The position numbers and the translations under genes were made by a program. The notes beneath the pieces were generated by a model. That model had not been told where the DNA came from and ran no database searches. It was given only the letters and a program-made list of their open reading frames with translations. A DNA stretch of 64,000 bases from Rhizopus arrhizus (lineage: Eukaryota; Mucoromycota; Mucoromycetes; Mucorales; Rhizopodaceae), in NCBI GenBank assembly GCA_024220505.1, contig JAKZZE010000009.1, positions 692,001 through 756,000 of the forward strand. The letters run 5' to 3'. This document shows positions 39,670 through 49,566 of the stretch, piece after piece. Position 1 is the stretch's first letter. Each line of letters opens with the position of its first letter.

Positions 39670-40676
39670 ATGACTTCTACTGATAGCTCAATAAACGAGA
39701 ATCTTCTCAAAATGCAACATGCACGCCTTGGTAACATAAACTTGAAAGTAAATTATATAATATGTGCTCATACGGTGAAGGCGAAAGGATCTTGAAAAAA
39801 TCTCTTAAGGAATTCAATACTTCCCGAAACCCCATCGTGATTGTTATAAAGGTATTTTACACAGTCGTTGATTAATTAGTAACACAAGAATCGAAGGGCA
39901 ACCCGAAATCCCAAAACAGTATTTTGAATATTAATCAATCTGGTCTCTCATGAAAGCACATCTTTGGCGCTATTGGCGATTCGCTGACACATCTTGGTAT
40001 AGTTTACATTGGTCTTTAGCAAATATGTCATTTGGACAAAGCGAATGTTTTTAGCCAAGAATGATACGACATCATGATTGGTTCTAATATTTATACAGGA
40101 AACCCTTACAGAAGAAGCTATGGAGGCATTGAATAAGTTGATTCACTCCGGAAGGGTTTGTTACATTGGTGCAAACTTGATGCATACATGGAAATTCTAA
40201 AGCTCAATAGCATCACAGAGAAGCGTGAACGGACAATGCTTGTGAGCATGTAAAACTTGTACAACTTGCTATATCGCGAGGAAGAAAGAGAAATACACTT
40301 ATTGGGTTGACAGTGGTATTATTAGTATTCCTTGAAGCCTTTTAGCTATTGACTTGCTCGTTGGTAAGAACAGAAATAGTAAACGTACTGAAATCTTTTT
40401 TTTTTAATTGTAAGAAATTTCATGTCAAAACTGAAGAGCAAAGTAAGGGCGTAGTTATTGATCATGTTGCTGATGTTACCAAAAAGCACGGTGCTTCGCC
40501 TACCCGAGTGATTTTGATATTTATATACAAAAAAATTTGCTACTTCCTCTATTATCGATTCAATCAAAGTCGAGTGATTGTATGACATGATGGATGCTCT
40601 AAATGCTAAATTGACTGATGAGTATATTAAATATCTTGAAGAGTATTACACTCCTAGAGTTCTATTTTCGGTTTAA
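39670..40676 (+). pseudogene. Aldo/keto reductase pseudogene
   Basis: A decayed gene. The start region reads MQHARLGNINLKV; then GEGERILKKSLKEFN.SRNPIVIV with most of the region between deleted; then NINQSGLS-stop-KHIFGAIGDSL; then a shifted frame with EEAMEALNKLIHSGRVCYIGA; then YNLLYREEERE in another frame; then EEQSKGVVIDHVADVTKKHG; and the C-terminal end LNAKLTDEYIKYLEEYYTPR with a stop at 40674-40676. The order and spacing match fungal aldo/keto reductases of the aryl-alcohol dehydrogenase-like group, with several frameshifts, nonsense codons and deletions. It is not functional as it stands. Confidence 0.8.
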
Positions 40677-40789
40677 AAAGAATGATTTTTTTTATTTCTA
40701 ATAAATGGAAAGAATAAAATTGTACAAAAACAAAGATGCATATTATTGTATATATTTATAAAAAATGACAATTGAAGAATAAGAATGAT

Positions 40790-41699
40790 TTAGACCAACA
40801 AAACGGCATTAATACAACCATCGTTCTCAGGATTATTTGTAACTTGGGCATATTTACCCCAAACGACCTTACCACCTGTTGTAACCAAGCCCAATTCAGA
40901 CACATTGACTTCAAGAACAGTACCTTTAGTTATCACACCAAGTTGGGTATATAAGGGAGACTGAGGATTTTTCTTTACACCGATAATAGGCAAGCAGAAA
41001 GTAGCCTTCAATTCAGGATGTGTAACGTGTGCTTTTTTATAACGAAGGCCCATAGGTCGAACAAATCTTTCGTATTTTGGAGGTTTACGAGTGAAGCCTT
41101 CTCCAACAAATGTAGCCTTTGTAACTAAACGTTTCCATTGCTTTGACTTGTTTTTTCCCGTCTTCATCACCTTAAACATCTCATCTTCTGCAATACCTCG
41201 AACTGTAGGTAAAGGTACTGACCACTTACCAGCTTTCTCCTTTCTCTTTTGTTTAACCATATTACTTAGGATCTTGGCACGATCTTCCCCTTCACGATCC
41301 AAAAGATAGGTGGGAACGGCGCCTTCAGGAACTGCATCGGCTGTCTTTTGCTTGGCATTCTTTTCCTCATGTTGTTTAATTGCTTTCTTCATTTGAATCT
41401 TTTCGGCATGACGTTTCTTATTGTGCAGCTTGGCCTTTAATCCATGAAGCTTCTGAGCTATTTGTGATGATTTATGAGCCATACGGGCTTCTCTCTTACG
41501 TCTAAATAGAAAAAATGTCAATTGCCTAGTTGCTATGGATGATTTAATACAATTAATTTACTTTCGTTCTTCATAATCGAGACGACGACCATGACGCTTG
41601 ATATGTTCTTCAATGTGCTCGTTTTGAGGCTATTTTATTCAAGTAAGACGTAAGTCAAAGTTGTACTATGCTTAAGTAAGAAGTGTAATTTCATACCAT
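40790..41699 (-). CDS. NSA2: Ribosome biogenesis protein NSA2
   Basis: Three exons, 41699..41697, 41629..41562 and 41501..40790, 260 residues, the standard length of NSA2. Exon 1 is the ATG alone, followed by GTATGA; exon 2 starts [22 protein letters not shown]. Further signatures: [62 protein letters not shown] and the eS8-like C-terminal fold ([19 protein letters not shown], GYWxx replaced by [22 protein letters not shown]). It is needed in the nucleus for maturation of the 27S pre-rRNA in pre-60S particles. Placement of the start in a 3-nt exon is inferred from the family N-terminus MPQNE. Confidence 0.95.
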
Positions 41700-43190
41700 C
41701 TTTCAAGATCGAAGAGATAAAGTTGAAATTTTTTATCTAATTTAGTCTCAGCTTTTGTTAAATTCATCAAAGCTGATTTTGAAAACTGAGTAAATCGTAA
41801 ATCAGTACTGTGAACACTGCATTCAAAAAACAAAATTACAAACTCTGAAAAAAAATCATTACCATGTTCACTTTAATTTCCTCAGTCAAAAGCATAAGTT
41901 ATAAAATAATTTAAGAAGCTTTTAAATTTATGTTTCTTTTGATAATAAGACCATCATAGCTATGGGTATGCTGATTACTTATACAGTTACAATGTTTAGG
42001 ACCCTATTACCTGCGTAGGATCACAAAAAAGGTCACAAAAATTAACAATAATGTTGTTATGCTCAAAAATATACAATCAAGCAGAAGTCAAAACATTCAA
42101 AAAATGATCTAAATTAAAATACATAAGACATAATCTAGCATCTCTTCATTGGGACAACTGGTAATAGACTGGGAGCATCGCTCCAAGTTTTTGTCTCTCA
42201 GAGCAATGCTGCAAGAATTTGAATCTGCCTTCATTTATTTTGATATTCTGAACAACGAGAGGTATGATTTGAAGGCCTACTCTGCCTGAAAGTAGCTTAC
42301 AGCTTGCTACAAATCTTCGTAATTGCAATATTGAACAGCATTAGTCGACTTAATATGTGACGATGTAAGTTATTTGTGGAAACACATGGTACTATCTCAA
42401 AATCCAATAAAATAAAAACGTCGAAATACAATTCAATCAGTAATGGATATTGTCAAATAACGATATTCTGTATACTATTCAACAATAAATAAAACATCAA
42501 ATACAGTATCATGACTTTAGACAATGTCAAGCTGTTAAGAATTGATTACCAAATATATGTTGTAAGTTGGTATGGAGCTTCACATTGCTTTTGAACGTTC
42601 TGAGAACATAAAAGAATATAAAGGCCTACACACTATTCCGAAATTATCGGTATACTTTTGAGAAAAAAATTCATGAAAATAAAATAGAAAGAATGGAGCA
42701 AAAGTAAAAATTAATTTTGCGTAGAAGCAGAAGCAAACGTAGAAGAAAAATTGGTGCAAGAGATAGAATAAGAATAACAATTATGAGTACATATAAAAAA
42801 GAAAGAAATTAGTAGGTAGAAAATAGATAATATATCAATAACATGAAACTTGCCAATAACTCGAAACCTAAATTCAATGATAAAAGGTGCAACAACTGAA
42901 TGTTAATAAACAAAGCACCAAGTTGTTTAAGTTCTAGTTTACCAAAGTGCATATTAGATAACACAGCGATAACTGTATTGAAAAGGTACAGGATTCTAAG
43001 TAAACCTCGTTGTCCTTCATTCTTTTCAGATCTTCTTCTAGTTGGGTTTATTATTTCAGTCTCAGCACGCTGAAATCTCTGCTATTTCACCATTTAAGCG
43101 AAGGTTATGAATAATATGAATCATATTTAGGTATGCTACCAATATAGTATCCTTTTCCCTGAAGGTGTACGAATAATTTGTGAAAATAGT
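41700..43190. other. Intergenic, no gene seen
   Basis: AT-rich. The last 300 bases (about 42.9-43.19 kb) are less AT-rich and could be the 5' side of an older LINE interrupted by the insert at 43207, but no motif confirms it. Confidence 0.4.
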
Positions 43191-43206
43191 GTATAACATA
43201 GGTACA
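43191..43206. repeat. Left copy of 16-bp TSD
   Basis: GTATAACATAGGTACA, identical to 44197-44212. Confidence 0.85.
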
Positions 43207-44196
43207 TCCTCTTTCGCTTCCCCAACACTTTTGATAATTTTTTTCCTTTTAAGGAAATACCTCATCATGCCCACCCACCTTCAAACCATTCAACGATTAC
43301 AAAATGAACTCGCAATCGCTAATGCCAAGATACACCAGTTGCAACAGGAAAACGCTTCTTTGCGGAAGCAAGTATCCTCCGAACCCACACCAACTGCAAA
43401 TCCCAGTCCTCCTTTTGAATCTACTCCCCCCTCCTCCAAACGTCCACGCTCCCCCAGCAATGATGCTGCTCCTCCCACAACCAAGGTATCTAAGCTTCCG
43501 AATCCCAAACCCAAACACAGTTTAGCTGCCATTGCTCGACAATTTTCCTCTCCTACTGCTCCTTCCAGCTTCAAGTTTATTCACGTTCCCATTCACCGTC
43601 GCCTCCCCATCCATCAACTCCGTGCTAACCTTCGTGAGTTGCACATTAACACACGCCGCATTCTGGATATTCAATATTCAGATCGAAATGTGGTCAGCTT
43701 CCTTATCCATACCGGTTTCGAACCTGAGCTCCGTTCTCAGCTATACAAACGCAAAATCACTATTCGTGACGACTTTGACCCTCTGAGCCCCTCCATCATT
43801 CGTGATCCTACACTTCTCAATGAATCCATTGAAAGAAAAACTAAACTTGCTCGTCATGTATTCCTCCAACGACTTGGTTTTGCTTTCCACCGTCTCAAGG
43901 CTCCTCTTTACAACGCTGTCACTAACTACTTTCTCCAATCTGGACTCATAGACCTCAATTTCTTGGAGTCTTTTGATCTCGCTCCCCCTCACAGCTATCA
44001 CAACCCTCTCCTAGACAAGATCTAGAGCTCTTTTCTACCTCTTCCCTTCCCTTTCCTTTTTCCCTTTTTGACTATCAAAAAGGTTTTTAGCACTCTTTTA
44101 TCCTCCTTTTGATCTGACCCGGGCAATTCAATCCTAAAAGTGATTATGTGCTCACATGGGGTTTTTAATTTTTATAAATAAAAATAATCTTTAATC
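43207..44196 (+). mobile_element. ORF1-only retroinsert (HAL1-like non-autonomous LINE)
   Basis: A 990-bp insertion bounded by a perfect 16-bp direct duplication, with a short C/T-rich leader, one open frame (43267..44025), a C/T-rich 3' UTR and an A/T-rich tail (ATAAATAAAAATAATC). The 3' UTR contains TGATCTGACCCGGGC and TGTGCTCACATGGGGTTTTT, and a diverged copy of the same block lies at about 44800-44875. The TSD length and tail indicate target-primed retroposition. No endonuclease or reverse transcriptase frame is present, so mobilisation would need another element. Confidence 0.75.
43267..44025 (+). CDS. ORF1-like protein with coiled coil
   Basis: 252 residues, intact. The N-terminus is a coiled-coil heptad region (IQRLQNELAIANAKIHQLQQ, ENASLRKQ), then a Pro/Ser-rich linker with a basic patch (SSKRPRSPS), then a folded C-terminal block (LPIHQLRANLRELHINTRRI, LDIQYSDRNVVSFLIHTGFE, DDFDPLSPSIIRDPTL, AFHRLKAPLYNAV). 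Coiled coil plus a basic nucleic-acid-binding-like domain resembles retrotransposon ORF1 proteins; proteins of this pattern recur in mucoralean genomes (from memory, not checked). C-rich codon use differs sharply from the surrounding AT-rich DNA. Confidence 0.65.
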   Translation: MPTHLQTIQRLQNELAIANAKIHQLQQENASLRKQVSSEPTPTANPSPPFESTPPSSKRPRSPSNDAAPPTTKVSKLPNPKPKHSLAAIARQFSSPTAPSSFKFIHVPIHRRLPIHQLRANLRELHINTRRILDIQYSDRNVVSFLIHTGFEPELRSQLYKRKITIRDDFDPLSPSIIRDPTLLNESIERKTKLARHVFLQRLGFAFHRLKAPLYNAVTNYFLQSGLIDLNFLESFDLAPPHSYHNPLLDKI

Positions 44197-44212
44197 GTAT
44201 AACATAGGTACA
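44197..44212. repeat. Right copy of 16-bp TSD
   Basis: GTATAACATAGGTACA, identical to 43191-43206. Confidence 0.85.
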
Positions 44213-44890
44213 AGTGAACTCTAAAAAAGGATCCAGCTAGAGTTCCGACAAGACAATCTCTGTCAAAATCGCTCTTCCCGTAGCTCTATACCCCTTTCCC
44301 AATGTCGCCCGGTTATTTCTTTGGACACTATCTTGTGGCTACCAACGACCAGAATAGAACAAAGTCGCTGTATGCGTCGGAGTCTTGGATGGCTGCCTAG
44401 AGGTACATCCAGACCATACCCCTTCCATCATTCATAGACAATTATAAAGGTTCCATTCTATTCATTGTCTCAAGATGCACCGCCGACTACAGTTGCTTGG
44501 AATAATATTCGATCCTCCGTCTTTCCTTCTGAGCATATTATTTCACCGAACACCACATTCTTTTCAAGCAATCCTTCCTTGGTTTCTTCGATGGCTTACT
44601 ATCTGTAACATCCTCCATGAGCTCAACTACCTATGCCATGGCAAATTTCCGCCTTCACCGCCACCCCATATTGGACAAAGACTCCTCAACTGGCTTCCAA
44701 ATGTTTCTTGCTAGTGTCTCTCACACTTTTCACCGTTTCTTTCTCCCCAAACATTTTTACCCTTGATCTCATAACGGGTTTTTAGCTTCCACTTATTTTC
44801 TTTTGATCTGATCCGGGCGAAAAACAATGAAAACTGAATCATTGTGTGCTTATTTGGGGTTTAATTTTATTTGTAAATAAAGTAAATGTT
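44213..44890 (+). mobile_element. Degraded relative of the ORF1-only element
   Basis: A C-rich block whose 3' end (about 44760-44875: GGGTTTTTAGC, TGATCTGATCCGGGC, TGTGTGCTTATTTGGGGTTT, TAAATAAAG) matches, with substitutions, the 3' UTR of the element at 43207-44196. The coding part is broken by stops; a frame fragment reads LSVTSSMSSTTYAMANF and HRHPILDKDSSTGFQ. The intact element has inserted at or just beside its 5' edge. Confidence 0.55.
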
Positions 44891-44990
44891 TAAAAATACT
44901 ACTCTCAAGAAATTGATGAGAATATCTATTTTAATAATAAAAAGGGAATTGACAAAATGCTGCCTTTTGATTTTTATCTAACATGGTATT

Positions 44991-47599
44991 TTAAATAGAG
45001 TTCTGTAACCTAAATGCGTCCCAAGCTTCATTCAAGCTAGAAAATATGCCACTGGCCAGCATCTTTTGTTCGACACTTGTACTTGCGGGGAGCTTTAAGA
45101 AGAAAGAGAAAAGAAAGCATTAACGTTTCAAATGCGCTCTTATTATTTTATATATGCTTACTTTGTCAGGGTGAACTTTTGCAATAGCTTTCATGTATGT
45201 TATTTTACATCTTTTAATATCAATCAAGTCACTCATTTGAGCACCTTTCCACTGAGCTCCAGGCCACAGTAACGTATCCAAGGTAGCTAGTAATGCTCTC
45301 AAATTTTGTTCTTTACCAGCTTTCCAAGCAATCAAGCGTGTATTGACATCATCTGTTTTTGATAGTCGCTCAGCTTCTTCAGCTTCTTGTTCAGCAGCCT
45401 TTGCTCTCATTTCTGCTACTGCTTTACTATTGTTCAATTCTTCAGCAGAGACTACAGGTTCAGAAAAAGAAGTAGTGGTTACTGTGGGATCAAATGATGC
45501 CATGATGTCTTCTTTTTTTGGTTGTGGCATAGACTTCGTTGGTTGGGCCTTCGCAGCTGTTATTTTTGGATTTAAAGCTTGTCGACACCGAGCCATACCT
45601 TGATTCAATTTTGAGTTGTTAGGACCCTCAATTTTCAGTGCTTCCCCATATGTTTCTAATGCTTCTTTATATTTTTCAATATTTTCTAATGCCTCGGATT
45701 TTCGGTGCAGTGACTTCAAAAGCTGATCACGCCAGTTAATTGTAAACCATTCCGTAACAGAATTTTCTTCACCGCTCTCCTTTGATAATTTAATGGCTAT
45801 ATTACAGTCTTCAATACATTTCTTATAGTCGCCTGTCTTCAAGCGGGTCATTGCTCTATTATTGCGCAGTACAACCTGATAATCATGCCCAGAAGGGAGC
45901 AATTCGATAGCTCGGGTATAGGCCTCTTCAGCTTCACCAAATTGGCCAAGCTTGAATTTTTCATTTCCTTGTTCTCGTACCTGGTTGACTTTACGTATAA
46001 GATCAGCCGATGCATCGATCACTGGTCTTGTTCGTTTCTGTGGTTTTGACGGAGGTACTGCTTGTTGTGCTACAGTTGAGGGAGTTATGTTGTCTATTAT
46101 AGGTTGAGGTGTCGATCGACCGCTTGTTGTTGGTGTTGTCTTACGACGCGATGGCGACACATACACTTGTTCATCTGCATCGTTTAACAAAATGTCCTTT
46201 TTTGGCTTTTGTTGTGGAGGTGCCTTTTGTGCTGTAGAAACATTGTATTTCGACTGATAGTTATCTTGTTTATTTCCCATGCGATGGTTCATATCATCTG
46301 TAGGCTTCTCTGTCGTTTTTTCATACATGTCCATATTACCCATATTATCCGTATCATTTGTCATCCATTTGGGTCTGATTGGCCCTTTTTGCTGCTCTTG
46401 CAATTGCCTCAAACGTTGAGCACGCTGCTGTTCTTGCCAGTCTCCAACAGCCTTTGTTACTTTTTCACGGCCTAATTTGAGAAAAGAAGCTGCGTTTTTA
46501 TACAGCATACCACCAAGCTCTTGTGCTTGTCCAACAATTTTATCCTTGTGAAAATCCAATATATCATCGCCTCCCCGACGTTGATTTTGCTGTTCATCGT
46601 TCTGTGGACCTAACGGAAATGACGTATGTCTGGTTTGCTGTGAATGAGGTGTTTGAGGACTAGTGTGATCAAATTTTTTTGAACGGTATTGGCGAACTGG
46701 TTCAGAGCTTTGCATGAGCAAATCAATAGCAGATTGTAAATCGTAACCACCAGTCGCCTCTAGAGCAAATTTGGACTGTTGCAAACTAAAACCCATATCT
46801 ATTAATTTTGCTAGCATTTCATCTTCATCCGCTTCTAACATCTCTGATCCATTTTGCTGGATAGGTGATGGGGGTGAATCAGCTATTTCCAATTCTATAT
46901 CATCCTTTTGTGATTGAACTGGTCCTGCCAAAATGCCAAGAGGATTGTCTTCATCGAACTCAGCAGAAATGCTTACTGTCTGCGTTGTCACTTTCTGAGC
47001 TCCCTGCATCAAAACATCAAAGTCAAATGGATCTGAATTGGCAGCTATTGTTTCATTACTTTTAGTTTGCTCTATGGGCTGTGTATCTAACAAGTCAAAA
47101 TTCCATTGGTCTTTGTTTTCAGTAAGAGTAATTGGTTTTGAGCTATTCTGTCTAAAAATGTTTTTATGTAAATTAGTATGTTTTTTAATTATAAAAAATA
47201 GACTTACAATTGGTTGATTGGGGTGTTTTTATTTATTTCGGATTGCTTTTGACTATTACCAAAAGGATTCAATAAATCTTCAAAAGACATTGGCTTATTT
47301 GCAGGTGAGGAAGACGTAGTAAGTGGTGGGGGTGTAACTTGTGGTGTTATTTTTGAGATGTTTGAAATTTCAGGAGTAATGGGTAGAGACCAGGAAGATG
47401 ATCCCTGTTGATGTTGTTTTCTTTGCTGTTCTAACAAAGAGAGTTTGGTATTGTCATTCGACTTGGAATTGTTACTTGCCGGCAAAAGATCTGCAAATAC
47501 ATCTTTTTTCTGCTGTTGCTGCTGTTGTTGCTGCTTTTTTTCTTTTACTGTATTTGGTGTAGAAGTAGATGACCAGTTAAGATCAAGTAAATCATCCAT
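44991..47599 (-). CDS. SWA2: Auxilin-like J-domain protein with UBA and TPR (Swa2-like)
   Basis: Three exons, 47599..47208, 47151..45162 and 45092..44991, 827 residues. Order: low-complexity N-terminus with an eight-Gln run and DLLDL/FEDLLNPF-type short motifs likely to bind clathrin or adaptors; a UBA domain (DEMLAKLIDMGFSLQQSKFALEATGGYDLQSAIDLLM); a TPR region (GNEKFKLGQFGEAEEAYTRA, NNRAMTRLKTGDYKKCIEDC, YKEALETYGEALK); and a C-terminal J domain with the HPDK motif (MKAIAKVHPDK) and LNEAWDAF. This architecture is that of yeast Swa2/auxilin, which recruits Hsp70 to uncoat clathrin vesicles. The J domain is split by the last intron directly after HPDK. Confidence 0.92.
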
Positions 47600-48245
47600 A
47601 TTTATATTGTAAAATAATAAGAATAAAAAATAAAAATAAAAATAAAAATAAAAATAAAAATAAAAATAAAAATAAAAACATGTTAAACCAAAACACGTAT
47701 TTTAATTTGCGCTTATTGAATTACTATTTCGCAGAGATTGATGCAGTTTCCTAATTAAGAAACTACAGACAGTAAAGTTGTTGACAGCACTCAATGCCTT
47801 GCAAGATCAAAAAAAAACTGTAGTATAAACAGCAAGCATTATGATTTTCTTTTTAAAAGGCAGTAACTATAGCTTTCAATACCCTGGGATTTTTAAAAGG
47901 CGTGGATTTGTAATTGATATTTACGTCGCAATTGCCTATCTTTTAAATTTTCCTAATTGATACTATTTAGTCATCCAATACATTATGACCATTTTGGTTT
48001 AAAGGAGAAAAATAATTATACATGAAATTAGTATTGATTTTATAACACCGTACAATACATTTTAATTATTAAGGCTATGAATAAATAATCTAATAAATGT
48101 ATTATTTAAAAGAAAACAGTACAACCGAATGAATATCAAACTGAGATGTTGTTTCTTTTCCATTGTTTTGATAAAAACACACTTAAGCACAAAATTCAAT
48201 TTTCTTTTTAATATCGTTTTAATTAAATATAGTTCAGTTTATCAT
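47600..48245. other. Intergenic with hexamer microsatellite
   Basis: From about 47622 to 47679 there is a tandem (AAAAAT)n of about nine to ten units, starting some 23 bp upstream of the auxilin-like start codon and so probably in its 5' leader or core promoter. The rest is AT-rich spacer. Confidence 0.75.
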
Positions 48246-48837
48246 CTAATGATGTTCATCAACTTTTTGGAAACGAATACCACCTTGATTAACAAAAAAA
48301 AATTAGTTACATGGCGTTAAATAGAAAGATATATAGCTTACAGTAACCACATGCTTGAGGTCCAGGCTTATCTAAATTGATATATACTTTAGGATGACCT
48401 AAAGGACCACCACCTTCAAATTGATTTTTAATATACAAAAAGCATTTGGTTATATTTTATATTCTTACCACCATCACAGTTAGCAATACGCTTATTTACA
48501 AATCTGATAGGCTCTTCAGCAATAAGCTCAATAGCGGCCATAGGATTAGGCTGTCAATGGATATATTTAGCAATTTGCAAAGTTACTGGGGTTGCAATTA
48601 TGTCAATTTTACCTGAGTGCTGATATCTGTTTGTTCAAATCGGGGACCTCTTAAAGCATCGACTTTAGCACGTTGATTCTCTGACCAAGTTGTTTGACGA
48701 TTGCTTGCTTGCTCAATTGCAGGAGCAACGGTCTTTGCAGTAGGCTGAAGAGAAGTTGTGTAAGAAGCAGCAAAACTTTTTAATGTTGTGTTGCGTAAAT
48801 TGTTTGAGCTAATGCGCTGAATGGAATGTCGAAGCAT
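48246..48837 (-). CDS. NDUFS6: NADH dehydrogenase (complex I) 13-kDa zinc subunit
   Basis: Four exons, 48837..48613, 48550..48469, 48413..48342 and 48283..48246, 138 residues. A Ser/Arg/Asn-rich N-terminus serves as a mitochondrial presequence. The conserved core reads [45 protein letters not shown]; the cysteines and histidine (C..H..C..C) form the zinc site of the peripheral arm of complex I. The Fanzor transposon begins only 135 bp upstream of this start codon. Confidence 0.95.
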
Positions 48838-48971
48838 GTTTAAGAAATGGTCGTTTTAGAGATAAATACCCCGTTTTATTAAGGAAAAAAAATGAGAGCT
48901 TGACATTTGATGATGTCACAGCTGTTATTGAATTTGTAAGCCACACAGGATTATATGTTAGATATGAATTA

Positions 48972-49177
48972 CAGTGCAAGAAACTAGGTTGGGCCAATGA
49001 AAAAAAATTTGGTCAATTTAAAATTGAATTGGGACACGGTTGTCAAAATGGGACACAGATGGGAAAATGGGACAAAGAAGAGACAGAATGTTAGTTTTTT
49101 TTTTTTGGACGAATAACAATTGATTTTAAAATGTTTAACTCACCTTTTTTGGAAAAAGCGAAAATGGAAATCGGACA
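48972..49177 (+). repeat. Left terminal inverted repeat (206 bp)
   Basis: It starts CAGTGCAAGAAACTAGG and ends ..AAATCGGACA. It is the reverse complement of 52387-52593. Inside, GGGACA repeats occur at 49031, 49050 and 49069, exactly 19 bp apart, a likely set of protein-binding sites. Confidence 0.92.
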
Positions 49178-49566
49178 AAGCAGTAATTTCTGAAACCATT
49201 GCTTAAGTTATGAATATTTATCTTCAAAATGGACAGATTTACTTAGCCCTCACTGTATATATTACAAAATATGAGGTAGAATAAATTTTATGCAAAATGC
49301 TTATTATCTTATAACATTATATAAGCCGTATAGCCAATTACATTACCTGCCAGTCTATTAATTAAATAGTCAAGAAAAGCATATGACTAGTAATTACGCT
49401 GGATCGCCATAAGCTATAGTTTTGAGATGCTCCAAAGCAATTAATCAGTTTTGCTACTGTTATATATCAAAAAATTTTCATTGGTCATTAAGGATTTCAA
49501 TAGAAAGCAACAGAACTTGAACAAGTCTATAAACATTTATTTTCTTTCTGAAGATTATAATAGATA
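49178..49566. other. Non-coding interior of the Fanzor element, 5' side
   Basis: 389 bp between the left TIR and the Fanzor start codon. AT-rich, with no gene; it presumably holds the promoter and 5' leader. Confidence 0.5.
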
